DNA from: Microvirga makkahensis
Lineage (GTDB): Bacteria > Pseudomonadota > Alphaproteobacteria > Rhizobiales > Beijerinckiaceae
DNA length: 64,000 bases
Reading direction: 5' to 3'
Assembly (NCBI RefSeq): GCF_009830105.1
Contig: NZ_WURB01000007.1
Location: forward strand, 1-64,000
Part shown: positions 43,549 to 53,368 of the stretch, one piece after another
Layout: every line of letters begins with the position of its first letter
How positions within the stretch are numbered: position 1 is the stretch's first letter
Made by a program: the position numbers and the translations under genes
Notes under the pieces: model-generated
The model's input: the letters and a program-made list of their open reading frames with translations, nothing else
Told to the model about the DNA's origin: nothing
The model's database searches: none

Positions 43549-46488
43549 ATGCATGGCACGTTCTCTTCTTCCGCCGCATCTCAACCTTCCAGAGGACGTG
43601 ACCTCAGGCTTGAACGACGGCTGTCCAATGCTCTGGAGGGTGAGGTCCGCTTCGACGCTTTCACGCGCGGCCGCTATGCAACGGACGCATCAGTGTATCA
43701 GATCATGCCGGTCGGCGTCCTGTTCCCGAAGAGCGCCGCAGATATCGAGGCCAGCCTGAAGATTGCCCGCGAGCATGGGGTTCCGGTCATCGCGCGCGGT
43801 GGGGGAACCTCGCAAAATGGACAGCCTATCGGGGCCGGGCTGATCGTCGATTGCAGCCGGCACTTCAACGCGATCACGTCATACGACCCCGAAGCGCGGA
43901 CAGTCACCGTCGAGCCTGGCATTGTGCTGGAACACCTCAACGCCAGGCTCAAGGCGGATGGGCTGTTCTTTCCCGTTGAACCGTCGACGGCAAGCCGCTG
44001 CACGATTGGCGGAATGACCGGCAACAACTCCTGCGGCGCGCGCTCCCTGCGCTACGGCAAGATGGTGGATAATGTCGTTTCGACAGCGGGCCTCCTTTCG
44101 AATGGCGAGGCATTCCGTTTCGACGGGACTGGGACGGCAGGCTCGGAGCGTGCGGCACGCCTTTCGGCGGCAATGATTGCACTGGCTCACCGCGAACGCA
44201 CCGAGATCGAGCGCCTATTCCCGAAGGTGCAGCGCCGGGTTGGCGGTTACAATCTTGACGCGCTTCTTCTTGAGCACCCGAATCTGGCGCATCTTCTGGT
44301 CGGCTCGGAGGGCACGCTGGCAGTGACCACAGGTGTCACCCTGAAGCTTTCGACCATACCGGCTCACCGGGTCATGGGCGTATGCCATTTCCCCTCATTC
44401 CGTGCTGCCATGGAGACCACACGTCATCTGGTGGCGCTCGGGCCGACCGCGGTCGAACTCGTCGACAACAATATCCTGGTGCTTGGGGCTGACATCCCCC
44501 TTTTCCGAAGAACGCTTGCCGACATCACCAAGGGAAAGCCGAATTGTTTGCTTCTGGTCGAGTTTGCCGGCGACGATCTGGACGAACTCAAGGCGGATCT
44601 CAAGCGCTTGGACCAATGTATGGCTGATCACGGTTTTACGGACGCTGTCGTCGAGGTTGTCGATCCGCCGCGCCAGCGCCAGGTCTGGGAGGTTCGCGAG
44701 GCCTGCCTCAACATTATGATGTCCATGAAAGGAGATGCGAAACCTGTCTCCTTCATTGAGGATTGCGCAGTTCCCCTGGAGCATCTTGCCGACTACACTG
44801 ACGCCATTACAGAGCTGTTTGAGCGCCATGGCACACGCGGTACCTGGTATGCTCATGCCTCTGTGGGTTGCCTTCACGTTCGACCAATTCTGAACATGAA
44901 GAGCGATGCCGATGTCAGCGCGATGCGAGTCATTGCGGAAGATGCCTGCGATCTCGTGCGGCGGTTCAAAGGTTCCCACTCCGGAGAGCACGGGGATGGC
45001 ATCTCGCGTTCCGAGTTTCATGAGCGGATGTTCGGCACTCGGCTGGTCCGCGCCTTTGAGGCCGTGAAGGATGGATTCGATCCTGAGAACCAGCTCAACC
45101 CAGGCAAGATCGTCCGGCCCTACCGTATGGACGATCGAAGCCTGATGCGATTTCCGCCGGGCTACGAGAGCGTGGAGCCCCCCAAGACGGCTCTGGACTG
45201 GTCTGAATGGGGCGGCTTTGGCCAGGCTGTCGAGATGTGCAACAACAACGGCACGTGCCGGAAGACTTTGGGCGGAACCATGTGTCCGTCCTATCGCGCC
45301 ACTCGCCAGGAACAGCATGTTACTCGCGGCCGCGCCAACTCGCTACGCCTGGCCATCACCGGCCAGCTTGGCCCAGATGCCTTCACCTCCCCTGAGATGA
45401 AGGAGACGCTTGACTTGTGCGTATCCTGCAAAGGATGCAAGCGCGAGTGCCCGACTGGCGTCGATATGGCAAAGATGAAGATCGAGTTTCTCTATCATTA
45501 CCATGCGCGCCACGGCCTGCCCCTCAGGGAGCGGCTGATTGCCTATTTGCCACGCTATGCACCTCTTGCGAGCATTGTCGCACCACTTCTGAACCTGCGC
45601 GACGCCCTCCCCTTCCTGGCAAAAGTAACGGAGCGCGGGCTTGGATTCAGCGCACGCCGCTCGTTGCCGAAGTGGGGGCGTCCGTGGAGGCAGTCAGGCA
45701 AAGTGGCGAGCGTGAAAGACGTTGCAGGCGACGGTCGGGACATCGTGCTGTTCGGCGACACTTTCAATCGCTATTTCGAGCCCGATAACCTGGAGGCCGC
45801 AGAGCGCGTCCTGACAGCGGCCGGTTATCGTCTGCACCGGGTCCAGGCCATCGACGGAAAGCGTCCATTGTGCTGCGGCCGGACCTTCTTGTCCGCTGGG
45901 CTCGTTGACCAAGCCCGCCGAGAGGCGCAGCGCACCCTTGATGCGCTGAAGCCCTTTGTAGACAAAGGCGCCAGGGTGATCGGCCTTGAACCATCTTGTC
46001 TCTTGACGTTCCGGGATGAGTTCGGATCGCTCCTGACGAAGAAGGAGGCAGAGCCGTTGGCGAAAGCTGCCTTCCTCTTGGAGGAGGCACTGTTCGCCGA
46101 CCTGGAGGCCGGGAGGGTTTCCCTGCCACTCACAGACCAGGGCGGACGTACGGCTCACCTGCATGGCCATTGTCACCAGAAGGCATTCGGATTGATGGGG
46201 ACGGTTGAGAATGTCTTACGGAAAGTGCCCGGACTCAACGTGCAGATCATCGAGTCGAGTTGCTGCGGCATGTCGGGTGCGTTCGGTTATGGCGCACAGA
46301 CGATTGATGTTTCCTTCCTCATGGCAGAGTTGTCCCTGTTGCCGGCGGTGCGCAAGGCCGGACCCGATGATATCGTGGTTGCAGACGGAACGAGTTGCCG
46401 CCACCAGATACACGACGGCGCCCATCGCGAGGCGCTGCATGTCGCCCGTGTGCTCGACAAGGCGCTCGCCCCCGCTGTTAGACCCTGA
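43549..46488 (+). CDS. FAD-linked 2-hydroxyacid dehydrogenase fused to Fe-S/CCG domains (GlcD-GlcF type)
   Basis: A 979-residue fusion. Residues about 50-270 form the FAD-binding PCMH domain (PVIARGGGTSQNGQPIGAG, TIGGMTGNNSCGARSLRYGKM). Residues about 280-550 form the FAD-oxidase C-terminal domain ending FKGSHSGEHGDGISR and NPGKIVRPYRMD. A ferredoxin-like part follows (MCNNNGTCRKTLGGTMCPSYRATR, then CVSCKGCKRECPTGVDMAKMK), and then two CCG-type domains (CCGRTFLSAG, SSCCGMSGAFGYG). This layout is that of D-2-hydroxyglutarate/D-lactate/glycolate-type dehydrogenases that feed electrons to the membrane chain. The exact hydroxyacid is unknown; the neighbours favour glycolate or a related acid. Confidence 0.9.
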   Translation: MHGTFSSSAASQPSRGRDLRLERRLSNALEGEVRFDAFTRGRYATDASVYQIMPVGVLFPKSAADIEASLKIAREHGVPVIARGGGTSQNGQPIGAGLIVDCSRHFNAITSYDPEARTVTVEPGIVLEHLNARLKADGLFFPVEPSTASRCTIGGMTGNNSCGARSLRYGKMVDNVVSTAGLLSNGEAFRFDGTGTAGSERAARLSAAMIALAHRERTEIERLFPKVQRRVGGYNLDALLLEHPNLAHLLVGSEGTLAVTTGVTLKLSTIPAHRVMGVCHFPSFRAAMETTRHLVALGPTAVELVDNNILVLGADIPLFRRTLADITKGKPNCLLLVEFAGDDLDELKADLKRLDQCMADHGFTDAVVEVVDPPRQRQVWEVREACLNIMMSMKGDAKPVSFIEDCAVPLEHLADYTDAITELFERHGTRGTWYAHASVGCLHVRPILNMKSDADVSAMRVIAEDACDLVRRFKGSHSGEHGDGISRSEFHERMFGTRLVRAFEAVKDGFDPENQLNPGKIVRPYRMDDRSLMRFPPGYESVEPPKTALDWSEWGGFGQAVEMCNNNGTCRKTLGGTMCPSYRATRQEQHVTRGRANSLRLAITGQLGPDAFTSPEMKETLDLCVSCKGCKRECPTGVDMAKMKIEFLYHYHARHGLPLRERLIAYLPRYAPLASIVAPLLNLRDALPFLAKVTERGLGFSARRSLPKWGRPWRQSGKVASVKDVAGDGRDIVLFGDTFNRYFEPDNLEAAERVLTAAGYRLHRVQAIDGKRPLCCGRTFLSAGLVDQARREAQRTLDALKPFVDKGARVIGLEPSCLLTFRDEFGSLLTKKEAEPLAKAAFLLEEALFADLEAGRVSLPLTDQGGRTAHLHGHCHQKAFGLMGTVENVLRKVPGLNVQIIESSCCGMSGAFGYGAQTIDVSFLMAELSLLPAVRKAGPDDIVVADGTSCRHQIHDGAHREALHVARVLDKALAPAVRP

Positions 46489-46530
46489 CATGAGCACGAT
46501 GTTCAGAACCTTTGTAGAAGTGGCTGCCCA

Positions 46531-47205
46531 ATGAATCACATGGAAGCGACTTCCAGTATCAGCCGGCGTTACCTCCACGATGAGGTGGCGGAGCGCTTGC
46601 GGGAATTAATCCATTCCGGCGAGCTCGAACCGAAGTCACGCGTCAATGAGCTGGAGCTCGCCGAGCGTTTCGGAATATCGCGAACCCCACTGCGCGAAGC
46701 GATCAAGATCCTCGCGACCGAAGGCCTGCTGGAGCTGCTGCCCAATCGAGGCGCACGGGTCGCCAGCATCACCAATCATGAGATCGATGAGATGATCGAG
46801 GTTGTGGCTGGGCTTGAAGCGATAGCCGCCGATCTTGCCTGTCAGCGGATTACGGATGAAGAGATCGCCTCGATCGAGGCGATCCATCGCCAGATGGTTG
46901 CGGCCTGGGAGAAAGGTGACCACCTCAACTATTTCACCTTGAACCGTAAGATCCACGAAGCAATCATGGCAGCCAGTCGCAACAATACCCTGCAGGATCT
47001 CTACAAAGGCTTGTCCGGGCGCATACAACGCACGCGCTATTCGGCCCATAAAACGTCTGAGCAATGGCATAGGGCAGTCACCGAGCATGTGACGATGATA
47101 GAACTTCTGAAATCGCGAGACGGGGAGAATCTTGCAAAATTGATGCGCGTGCACATCCGGGGCAAGAAGCAAGTGATCTTAGCCGCATATGGAGAGAACA
47201 CCTGA
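46531..47205 (+). CDS. GntR-family transcriptional regulator (FCD subgroup)
   Basis: A 224-residue regulator with winged helix (ELAERFGISRTPLREAIKILATEGLLELLPNRGARV) and FCD domain (LNRKIHEAIMAASRNN, AVTEHVTMIELLKSRD, LMRVHIRGKK) with metal-site His residues. It lies 42 bases after the FAD dehydrogenase gene in the same direction and probably senses the hydroxyacid or its oxo product. It is similar in sequence to the GntR protein at 21803. It could bind the ATTATGAATTC motifs. A second Met lies three codons later. Confidence 0.9.
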   Translation: MNHMEATSSISRRYLHDEVAERLRELIHSGELEPKSRVNELELAERFGISRTPLREAIKILATEGLLELLPNRGARVASITNHEIDEMIEVVAGLEAIAADLACQRITDEEIASIEAIHRQMVAAWEKGDHLNYFTLNRKIHEAIMAASRNNTLQDLYKGLSGRIQRTRYSAHKTSEQWHRAVTEHVTMIELLKSRDGENLAKLMRVHIRGKKQVILAAYGENT

Positions 47206-47304
47206 CGCGCCCCGCACTTTGAAGGAAAGCCTCGCCGCCTGCCGCATCTTGTAAAAGTGCTCATAAAGCGGTGTAGTTCACTGCGATACAGGGAGAGCTT
47301 CAGC

Positions 47305-48339
47305 ATGGAGTACCGCAGCCTAGGCCGCTCCGGCCTCAAGATCTCGCCGATTTGTCTGGGGACGATGATGTTCGGCGGTCAGACGGACGAGGCCCTCTCT
47401 TCGCGGATTATCAACAAAGCCTGCGAAGCGGGGGTCAACTTCATCGACACGGCTAACATGTACAATGACGGCCGATCCGAAGAGGTCACCGGGCGCGCAA
47501 TCTCTCCCAAGCGTTCCTCCTGGGTTCTTGCGACCAAAGTTGCAAACCCCACTGGACCTGGCCCCAACGACAAGGGGCTCTCGCGCAAGCACATCATCGA
47601 AGCCGCCGAAGCAAGTTTGCGTCGGTTAGGAACCGATTGGATCGACATCTACTATCTCCACAAGGAGGATCACACGACGCCTCTGGCGGAAACCGTTCGG
47701 GCCATGGGCGACCTCGTGCGGCAGGGAAAGATCCGGCACTTCGGGGTCTCCAATCACCGAGCCTGGCGTGTGGCCGAGATTTGCCGCCTATGCGATGAGT
47801 TCGGGATCGACCGACCCGTGGTGAGTCAGCCCTACTACAACGCGATGAACCGAATGCCGGAGGTCGAGCACCTGCCGGCCTGTGACTATTTTGGTCTGGG
47901 CGTAGTGCCCTACTCACCTCTGGCACGCGGAGTTCTTACCGGAAAGTACAGCCCCGGTGCGCCCCCGCCCGAGACGAGCCGGGCTGGTCGGCAAGACGCA
48001 CGGATGATGCAGACCGAGTGGCGTCAGGAGTCCCTGCACATCGCCCAAGAGCTCAAACGCTATGCCGAAGACCGCGGGATCACGGCAGGGCAGTTCGCTG
48101 TGGCCTGGGTGCTGAATAATCGGTTCGTCACTGCAGTGATTGGTGGGCCGCGTACCGAGGAGCAGTGGGACGACTACATAGGCGCTCTCGATTATCGGTT
48201 CATGGCTGAAGACGAAGCCCTGGTCGACAGGCTTGTCGCTCCAGGCCACCCCTCTACACCCGGATACAACGACCCTGCCTACCCTCTTGAAGGGCGCGCT
48301 CCCCGTACGGCCTCATTCAGCTCCAGTGCCGACAAGTAA
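47305..48339 (+). CDS. aldo/keto reductase
   Basis: A 344-residue NADPH-dependent (alpha/beta)8 reductase has GRSGLKISPICLGTMMFGG, the catalytic Asp-Tyr in DTANMYNDGRSEE, Lys in VLATKV, His in YYLHKEDHTTP, and YSPLARGVLTGKY plus VIGGPRTEEQWDDYI for the cofactor. It resembles the YajO/AKR12-15-like family acting on carbonyls and sugars. The start ATG at 47305 follows GGGAGAG. It may reduce an aldehyde from the neighbouring pathway, or be independent. Confidence 0.88.
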   Translation: MEYRSLGRSGLKISPICLGTMMFGGQTDEALSSRIINKACEAGVNFIDTANMYNDGRSEEVTGRAISPKRSSWVLATKVANPTGPGPNDKGLSRKHIIEAAEASLRRLGTDWIDIYYLHKEDHTTPLAETVRAMGDLVRQGKIRHFGVSNHRAWRVAEICRLCDEFGIDRPVVSQPYYNAMNRMPEVEHLPACDYFGLGVVPYSPLARGVLTGKYSPGAPPPETSRAGRQDARMMQTEWRQESLHIAQELKRYAEDRGITAGQFAVAWVLNNRFVTAVIGGPRTEEQWDDYIGALDYRFMAEDEALVDRLVAPGHPSTPGYNDPAYPLEGRAPRTASFSSSADK

Positions 48340-48722
48340 CTCGTGGCCTCGACAGCAAACGACACAGGTCCGCCAAGAGATCCTGGTCATGAAATGCTGG
48401 CAGGCCTCCTCATTTGTACTTAGGTCCGAGGAGCGTCACAGGCATGCTCCTCTGCTAGGAATACAGAGCAGGGCGGGTACCAGGGAGCCGCACCGCGGCT
48501 ATCGAATGCGACGAGCGGCCGGTCCTTCGGTCATGCTTCTCGAGGTTTGATCGCTCAATGGCGTTCGTTTCAACCTCAGTCAGATGTCGAGTCTCATGTT
48601 CCTGATCAACGCCGGCATCCTCGAATATCCGGGCGGCATCGTCAACGTAACGCATGGAGATAGGTTCGGCCATCTGGGACCGTTAGATGACAAACCAGCG
48701 ACGACGCCCGATACTTGATAAA
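48340..48722. other. 383-base stretch with a possible coding remnant
   Basis: On the reverse strand a frame at 48455-48673 reads RYVDDAARIFEDAGVDQEHE, then TRHLTEVETNAIER, which is protein-like at its start and then degenerates. It lacks a ribosome site. It may be a truncated small gene. Otherwise no signal is seen. This is the boundary between the hydroxyacid region and the signalling locus. Confidence 0.3.
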
Positions 48723-51200
48723 CTATTGAACGAAACCGGTCGTGTTCGTACCCTGCCCATTGTCAGCGAGATATTTCTTCAGCGCATCGTAAGTTCGATC
48801 AAGTTCAAGCCTTAATTGCTCGACTTGCTCTGTTCCGTTGCGCATAAGCTCTGCACTCGTGATCTTTCGCCAACTCACACAGATCTCATGCACAATCTTT
48901 GCTCCGACGTTCGCTGAAGCGCTCTGCAGTCCATGCGCCTCTAGGCGGAACCTGTGGGAATCTCCGCATGCGGCAGCGGCTTTCAAATCGGCGATGAGAG
49001 AACTGGCGTCTAGAAAGAACTCTTCTATGAGATTCGAAACGAAGTCTCTGCCCCCCAAATCCTCAAGTTCTCTCAGGAGAAATTCATCTAACAGGGAAGA
49101 GTGACCTGCAAAGGACACAGCATGATCCGCACGGTCTGCACCGGCCGAGATCCGTGGCAGGGTATCAGACTTTTCCTCAATTATCCTGAGAAGAGTCAGT
49201 GGATTCACCGGCTTCGTCAGGCATACGTCCATACCTGCTTCAAGAGTTCGAGCAACAACGTCTGGAGATGCATCAGCTGTCAGAGCAATGATGGGAATGC
49301 GGGTGCCCTGTGCCTCCGAGAACCTGAAGAGCTTAGTTACCTCGATGCCCGTCATGATCGGCATATTGATGTCCATGATGACGAGGTCAAATTTTTCTGT
49401 CTCAAGTGCGTCGAGTGCATCGTCACCGTTCGCGACGCATTGCGTGGAGTGCCCCCCACGCTCCAAAATTTTCGAGATTACCATTCGGTTTGTCGAGTTG
49501 TCGTCCGCAACCAGAATCGAGAGGGGCCTGGATGCCGTGGGAAGATCGATGTCGCTAGGCTCCTTCCAAAGCACCTGCGCCATGGATGTTTGCGCAGCAG
49601 CCGCAACAGCTCCCACTCGGGCCTCCCCCAAGGTGAAATCAAGCGGAAGTACGCTGCTCGACCATCGCATCAATCGCTCGCTCGCAGGGGTCCGCGACAC
49701 TTCAGGACGTATTACAATTGGATTGATCGGAAGGTTTATGCTCTGAATTTCAGAAGAAAGAAGATCTTCTGGTAGATCACTGTAGTAGAATACCAACCAC
49801 TCCCTTACGCTGCTTTTCTGCGCATGTTCTCTTGCGTCCACTAGCGTCCTAACGATCGGAGTATCACCCTCGACGCCAAGACGTGACACAATATCGCCGG
49901 CCAGATCGGCATTTGGGCAAACCAGAAGAGGCAGAGGCAGATGTGACAATTGCAGGTTTGGCTCTCTTTGATCCAATCTGCTCATCGGGAGAGTAAACCA
50001 GAAGGAACTGCCGTTGCCCTCTTGACTGTTAACGCCGATCGTACCTCCCATGGCTGTGATCAGCTGCCTGCAGATTGATAGGCCTAATCCGGTCCCACCG
50101 AAGCGGTTGATGATGGTTTCATCCGCCTGAGTGAAGCTCTCGAAAATTCTGTCGGTAGCGTGAGCGGCAATACCGATGCCCGTGTCGGACACGGCGAAGT
50201 GAATGAAAAGCTCATTGTTTATGCACACTGGGTGGGCAGAGAGCGTGATGTACCCTTTCTCGGTGAACTTGACCGCATTGCCGAGAAGGTTAAGCAAAAT
50301 TTCCTCAAGGTGATGCTTTGGGCCGCAAAGCTGTGACGGCGTCCATGACGCGATGTGAATGGTGAGCCGAAGTCCTTTCTGCTTAGCCTGACTGAGCACC
50401 ATCTCTCGTGCGGTGGATAAGACCTCCAACAGATCAAACTCGACATTTTCGATTGGCGTGTGGCCTGCCTCAATGCGAGACAGATTCAGGATACTATTGA
50501 TTTGTCGAAGCAGAGTATCGCCAGCAGAGCCAATGGTGCGAACGAAGCCACGCTGCTCAAGATCGAGGTTCGTCCTGGCCATCAGACTGGAAAGACCAAT
50601 GATCGCGTTCAGGGGAGTACGCAACTCATGACTGACGCTGGCCAAAAAAAGCGTCTTAGCGCGATTGGCCGCCTCGGCTTGGGCCTTGGCATTGGAAAGC
50701 TTTCGGATCAGAGTACTTGTATAAAGCGGGAGAGCGATCAGGCTCAGCAACATAGTGGCTGAAAGGTACACGTCGCCGTGCCATCTCGACGTGGTGTAGA
50801 CTACTGCTACGAAGCAGACGACCGAGACTGTCATTGCGATGTACAGAAAGCGGACCCCGAACCGGAAACCGTTCCCGAATGTGATCCATAGGTACAGCAG
50901 AAAAAGAATCGAGGAGGGGTCTCCCACATAACGCATCTGCAAGGACACCGTGGAGAGGTCACTCACAATTGCGACGATACGCCGAGCCGTTGACTTCTGT
51001 GGCCAAAGGAAGATGTGAACAGCTATTCCGACAGAAACGAGCGCAAACACGGCGCCACTGATCAGGGCCTCCCGTGGCACAGAAGGATTGGTCCAAAAAG
51101 TATATGCCACAATCAAGCCTAAAAGGATAAGCCGGTTAAGGCTCATCTCATGCTCACGATCGGGGCTGCTCTTGAATCGGGACAGAATTTTTGCAATCAC
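48723..51200 (-). CDS. rpfC: RpfC-like hybrid sensor histidine kinase (5-6 TM, HisKA, HATPase, REC, Hpt)
   Basis: An 825-residue membrane kinase. Residues 20-165 hold about five to six membrane segments with YLWITFGNGFRFGVRFLYIA, which closely resembles the input domain of Xanthomonas RpfC, the DSF receptor. HisKA has the phospho-His191 in SHELRTPLNAI. HATPase motifs are NAVKFTEKG, SDTGIGIAA and RFGGTGLGLSI. A degenerate receiver-like stretch fills 425-525, a full receiver has Asp610 (VIMDINMPIMTG), and an Hpt domain has His756 (RLEAHGLQSASANVG). Its start overlaps the preceding response-regulator gene by ATGA. RpfC name by motif and context: an RpfF-like gene lies 2.7 kb upstream. Confidence 0.82.
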   Translation of the reverse strand: MIAKILSRFKSSPDREHEMSLNRLILLGLIVAYTFWTNPSVPREALISGAVFALVSVGIAVHIFLWPQKSTARRIVAIVSDLSTVSLQMRYVGDPSSILFLLYLWITFGNGFRFGVRFLYIAMTVSVVCFVAVVYTTSRWHGDVYLSATMLLSLIALPLYTSTLIRKLSNAKAQAEAANRAKTLFLASVSHELRTPLNAIIGLSSLMARTNLDLEQRGFVRTIGSAGDTLLRQINSILNLSRIEAGHTPIENVEFDLLEVLSTAREMVLSQAKQKGLRLTIHIASWTPSQLCGPKHHLEEILLNLLGNAVKFTEKGYITLSAHPVCINNELFIHFAVSDTGIGIAAHATDRIFESFTQADETIINRFGGTGLGLSICRQLITAMGGTIGVNSQEGNGSSFWFTLPMSRLDQREPNLQLSHLPLPLLVCPNADLAGDIVSRLGVEGDTPIVRTLVDAREHAQKSSVREWLVFYYSDLPEDLLSSEIQSINLPINPIVIRPEVSRTPASERLMRWSSSVLPLDFTLGEARVGAVAAAAQTSMAQVLWKEPSDIDLPTASRPLSILVADDNSTNRMVISKILERGGHSTQCVANGDDALDALETEKFDLVIMDINMPIMTGIEVTKLFRFSEAQGTRIPIIALTADASPDVVARTLEAGMDVCLTKPVNPLTLLRIIEEKSDTLPRISAGADRADHAVSFAGHSSLLDEFLLRELEDLGGRDFVSNLIEEFFLDASSLIADLKAAAACGDSHRFRLEAHGLQSASANVGAKIVHEICVSWRKITSAELMRNGTEQVEQLRLELDRTYDALKKYLADNGQGTNTTGFVQ

Positions 51201-53368
51201 TTGATGTGAGCTTTCCTAAGCTGCATTCTCTGCTTAGGTAATAGATACTGCGGGCGTTCTATCATCAACGCGCTAAATTTCTCTGCAGGCACGGGCCGGC
51301 TGAAGAGATAGCCTTGAGCCTCGTCGCAAGGATGGTTGAGCAGGCAACCAAGTTGGAGGTCGGTCTCAACGCCCTCAGCAACCACTTTCAGTCCAAGGCT
51401 CTCAGCCAATGAAATGATCGCTCTGACAATTGCCTCGTCACGAGTTCCGTCTGCAAGATTGAAGATAAACGATCGGTCGATCTTCAACGTATCGACAGCG
51501 AAGTTTTTGAGATAGCTGAGCGAGGAGTATCCTACCCCAAAATCGTCGATAGCTATCTTAACACCCAGTTGCTTTAGCTTCTGGAGGGTCAATCTAGTCC
51601 GCTCAACATCCTTGAGAAGGCTGCCTTCTGTGAGTTCGAGCTCAAGGCATTCCGGCCTGAGACCTGTTGCCCGGAGGGCTTCCGCAACAAGCTGCACGAT
51701 ATCTTGGCGAAAAAACTGCACCGGCGATAGGTTCACCGCAATCTGGAGGGGACCACATCCCAAGTTCTGCCAAGCTGCCGCTTGAGTGCAAGCCTCGTTT
51801 AGAACCCAAGCGCCGATCTCATTGATCAGACCTGTCTCCTCAGCAATATCAATGAAGATGTTGGGAGACGTAATGCCAAAGCCCGGCCTGTTCCAACGTA
51901 GTAACGCCTCCGCGCCCACGATCGATCCCGTCTCCAAATCAACCTTGGGCTGGTAGTGAAGGACGAACTGCTCTTGAGAGACGGCTCTGAGAATATCAGC
52001 CTCTAAGCTAATGTTATTTGCAGAAGTCCTTTCCAAATCAGATGAGTAGAAGCGCAGAGTATTCCTCCCCTCGGCCTTTGCCTGATACATTGCCAAATCG
52101 GCATATCGGAGGAGCTTCTCCACATCTCGGGCATCACTTGGAGACAGGGCGATCCCTATCGTGCATCCGATATTCAGCTCGCTGCCATCTAAAAGAAATG
52201 GAGCTGACAGGCTGTCGATGATCTGGCGCGCGAGTTTCTCTGCATCATCGGCGACTTTGATCCTCGTTTGTACGACTACAAACTCGTCTCCAGACATTCT
52301 TGCGATCAGATTTCCATTCGGAACGCATGCGATGAGGCGGCTTGTTACTTGCTGAAGGATACGGTCACCCCCGGCGTGGCCGAGTGCGTCATTGACTGAC
52401 TTGAACCGATCAAGATCTATCAAGAGCAACGCAAACAACCCTTGTCCGCTATCGATCTCTTGCTGAACCCGCTCATAGAGCATCCTTCGATTGGGAAGAT
52501 CAGTCAGAGTGTCATGAAGGCCGATATGCCGTAGGGTGTTTTCCGCCTGTTTCCGCTCAGTAATATCGATTGAGGTCGTGAGAATTCCCGTTACGCCGCC
52601 TATGAGCTCGCGCAACGACGTCTTGGTTGTCAGGAATGCACGTTCTGATCCGCTACTGTCGGTAATCTGCTCCTCGAAACTGGCAGATGCACCTTTGTTC
52701 GCCAGAATCGACTTCTGAATGTTCTTGCCAAGTTGGCTCTTGTCGCTTCGAATGACATCGCTAATTTGTCTTCCCATCAACGATCCCGGTGTCGCGTCGA
52801 CGAACTCGGCAAAGTAGGCGTTGACGAACACGATGCGCCCTTCCTCGTCGCTCGCACTGATCATTGCTGGCACAGTGTCAATGACTTGGGTAAGCGCCTC
52901 CCGGCTGCTGCGAACGAGCTCTTCCTGGGAGCGCTCGCTGATCCGAAGCTGCTGCTCGAGTGCCAGCGCGCGCCCCTTGATAATCTGCTGCTGCCTCTGC
53001 AGCTTAAGAAGATTGCGGGCGCGGGTTGTGAACTCATAGTGATCGACAGGAGATCGAAGGAAATCGGTTGCGCCCGCTTCTAGTGCCTGTAGTCGGAACG
53101 CTCTGTCATCATAGGCAGTAATTACGATAACAGGAACATCGGCCCCATTCTCGCTATTCCTGACACGCCTGGTAAACTCTGCCCCGTCCATTCCGGGCAT
53201 ACGGAAGTCAGTCACTATGAGATCGGGGCAGTTGCTAGTCAGCCAATCAAGAGCCTCGTGAGGGGAAGCAGAGGTGCATACGACCGCACCTTCCTCGATT
53301 GCCTGAGCCAATCGAGAGTAGATGTTGCGGTTCGTACTTCTGTCGTCGACAATTAGAATAGTCGTCAT
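51197..53368 (-). CDS. response regulator with REC-PAS-GGDEF-EAL domains (RpfG-like receiver, swapped output)
   Basis: A 723-residue protein. Residues 1-120 form a receiver with Asp54 (VTDFRMPGMDG). The linker RNLLKLQRQQQIIKGRALALEQQL closely follows that of RpfG. A PAS domain spans about 155-275. GGDEF (about 280-440) has SGDEF at 359-363 and the DLDRFKSVND metal loop. EAL (about 455-705) has EALLRW at 487-492, VNLSP, the DDFGVGYSS loop and AEGVET, so all phosphodiesterase motifs look intact. It could make or break cyclic-di-GMP under control of the coupled RpfC-like kinase. RpfG itself has HD-GYP; this one does not, so I do not give it that symbol. First gene of the reverse operon. Confidence 0.88.
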   Translation of the reverse strand: MTTILIVDDRSTNRNIYSRLAQAIEEGAVVCTSASPHEALDWLTSNCPDLIVTDFRMPGMDGAEFTRRVRNSENGADVPVIVITAYDDRAFRLQALEAGATDFLRSPVDHYEFTTRARNLLKLQRQQQIIKGRALALEQQLRISERSQEELVRSSREALTQVIDTVPAMISASDEEGRIVFVNAYFAEFVDATPGSLMGRQISDVIRSDKSQLGKNIQKSILANKGASASFEEQITDSSGSERAFLTTKTSLRELIGGVTGILTTSIDITERKQAENTLRHIGLHDTLTDLPNRRMLYERVQQEIDSGQGLFALLLIDLDRFKSVNDALGHAGGDRILQQVTSRLIACVPNGNLIARMSGDEFVVVQTRIKVADDAEKLARQIIDSLSAPFLLDGSELNIGCTIGIALSPSDARDVEKLLRYADLAMYQAKAEGRNTLRFYSSDLERTSANNISLEADILRAVSQEQFVLHYQPKVDLETGSIVGAEALLRWNRPGFGITSPNIFIDIAEETGLINEIGAWVLNEACTQAAAWQNLGCGPLQIAVNLSPVQFFRQDIVQLVAEALRATGLRPECLELELTEGSLLKDVERTRLTLQKLKQLGVKIAIDDFGVGYSSLSYLKNFAVDTLKIDRSFIFNLADGTRDEAIVRAIISLAESLGLKVVAEGVETDLQLGCLLNHPCDEAQGYLFSRPVPAEKFSALMIERPQYLLPKQRMQLRKAHIK

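Noticed and set aside
21803-47205. The two GntR/FCD regulators as a recent duplication
   Set aside because: They share family motifs (ISRTPLREA, LPNRGAR) but differ through most of the effector domain, so ordinary family similarity explains it.
48455-48673. Reverse-strand frame RYVDDAARIFEDAGVDQE... as an intact gene
   Set aside because: The start is protein-like but the second half degenerates and there is no ribosome site; kept only as a note on the interval.
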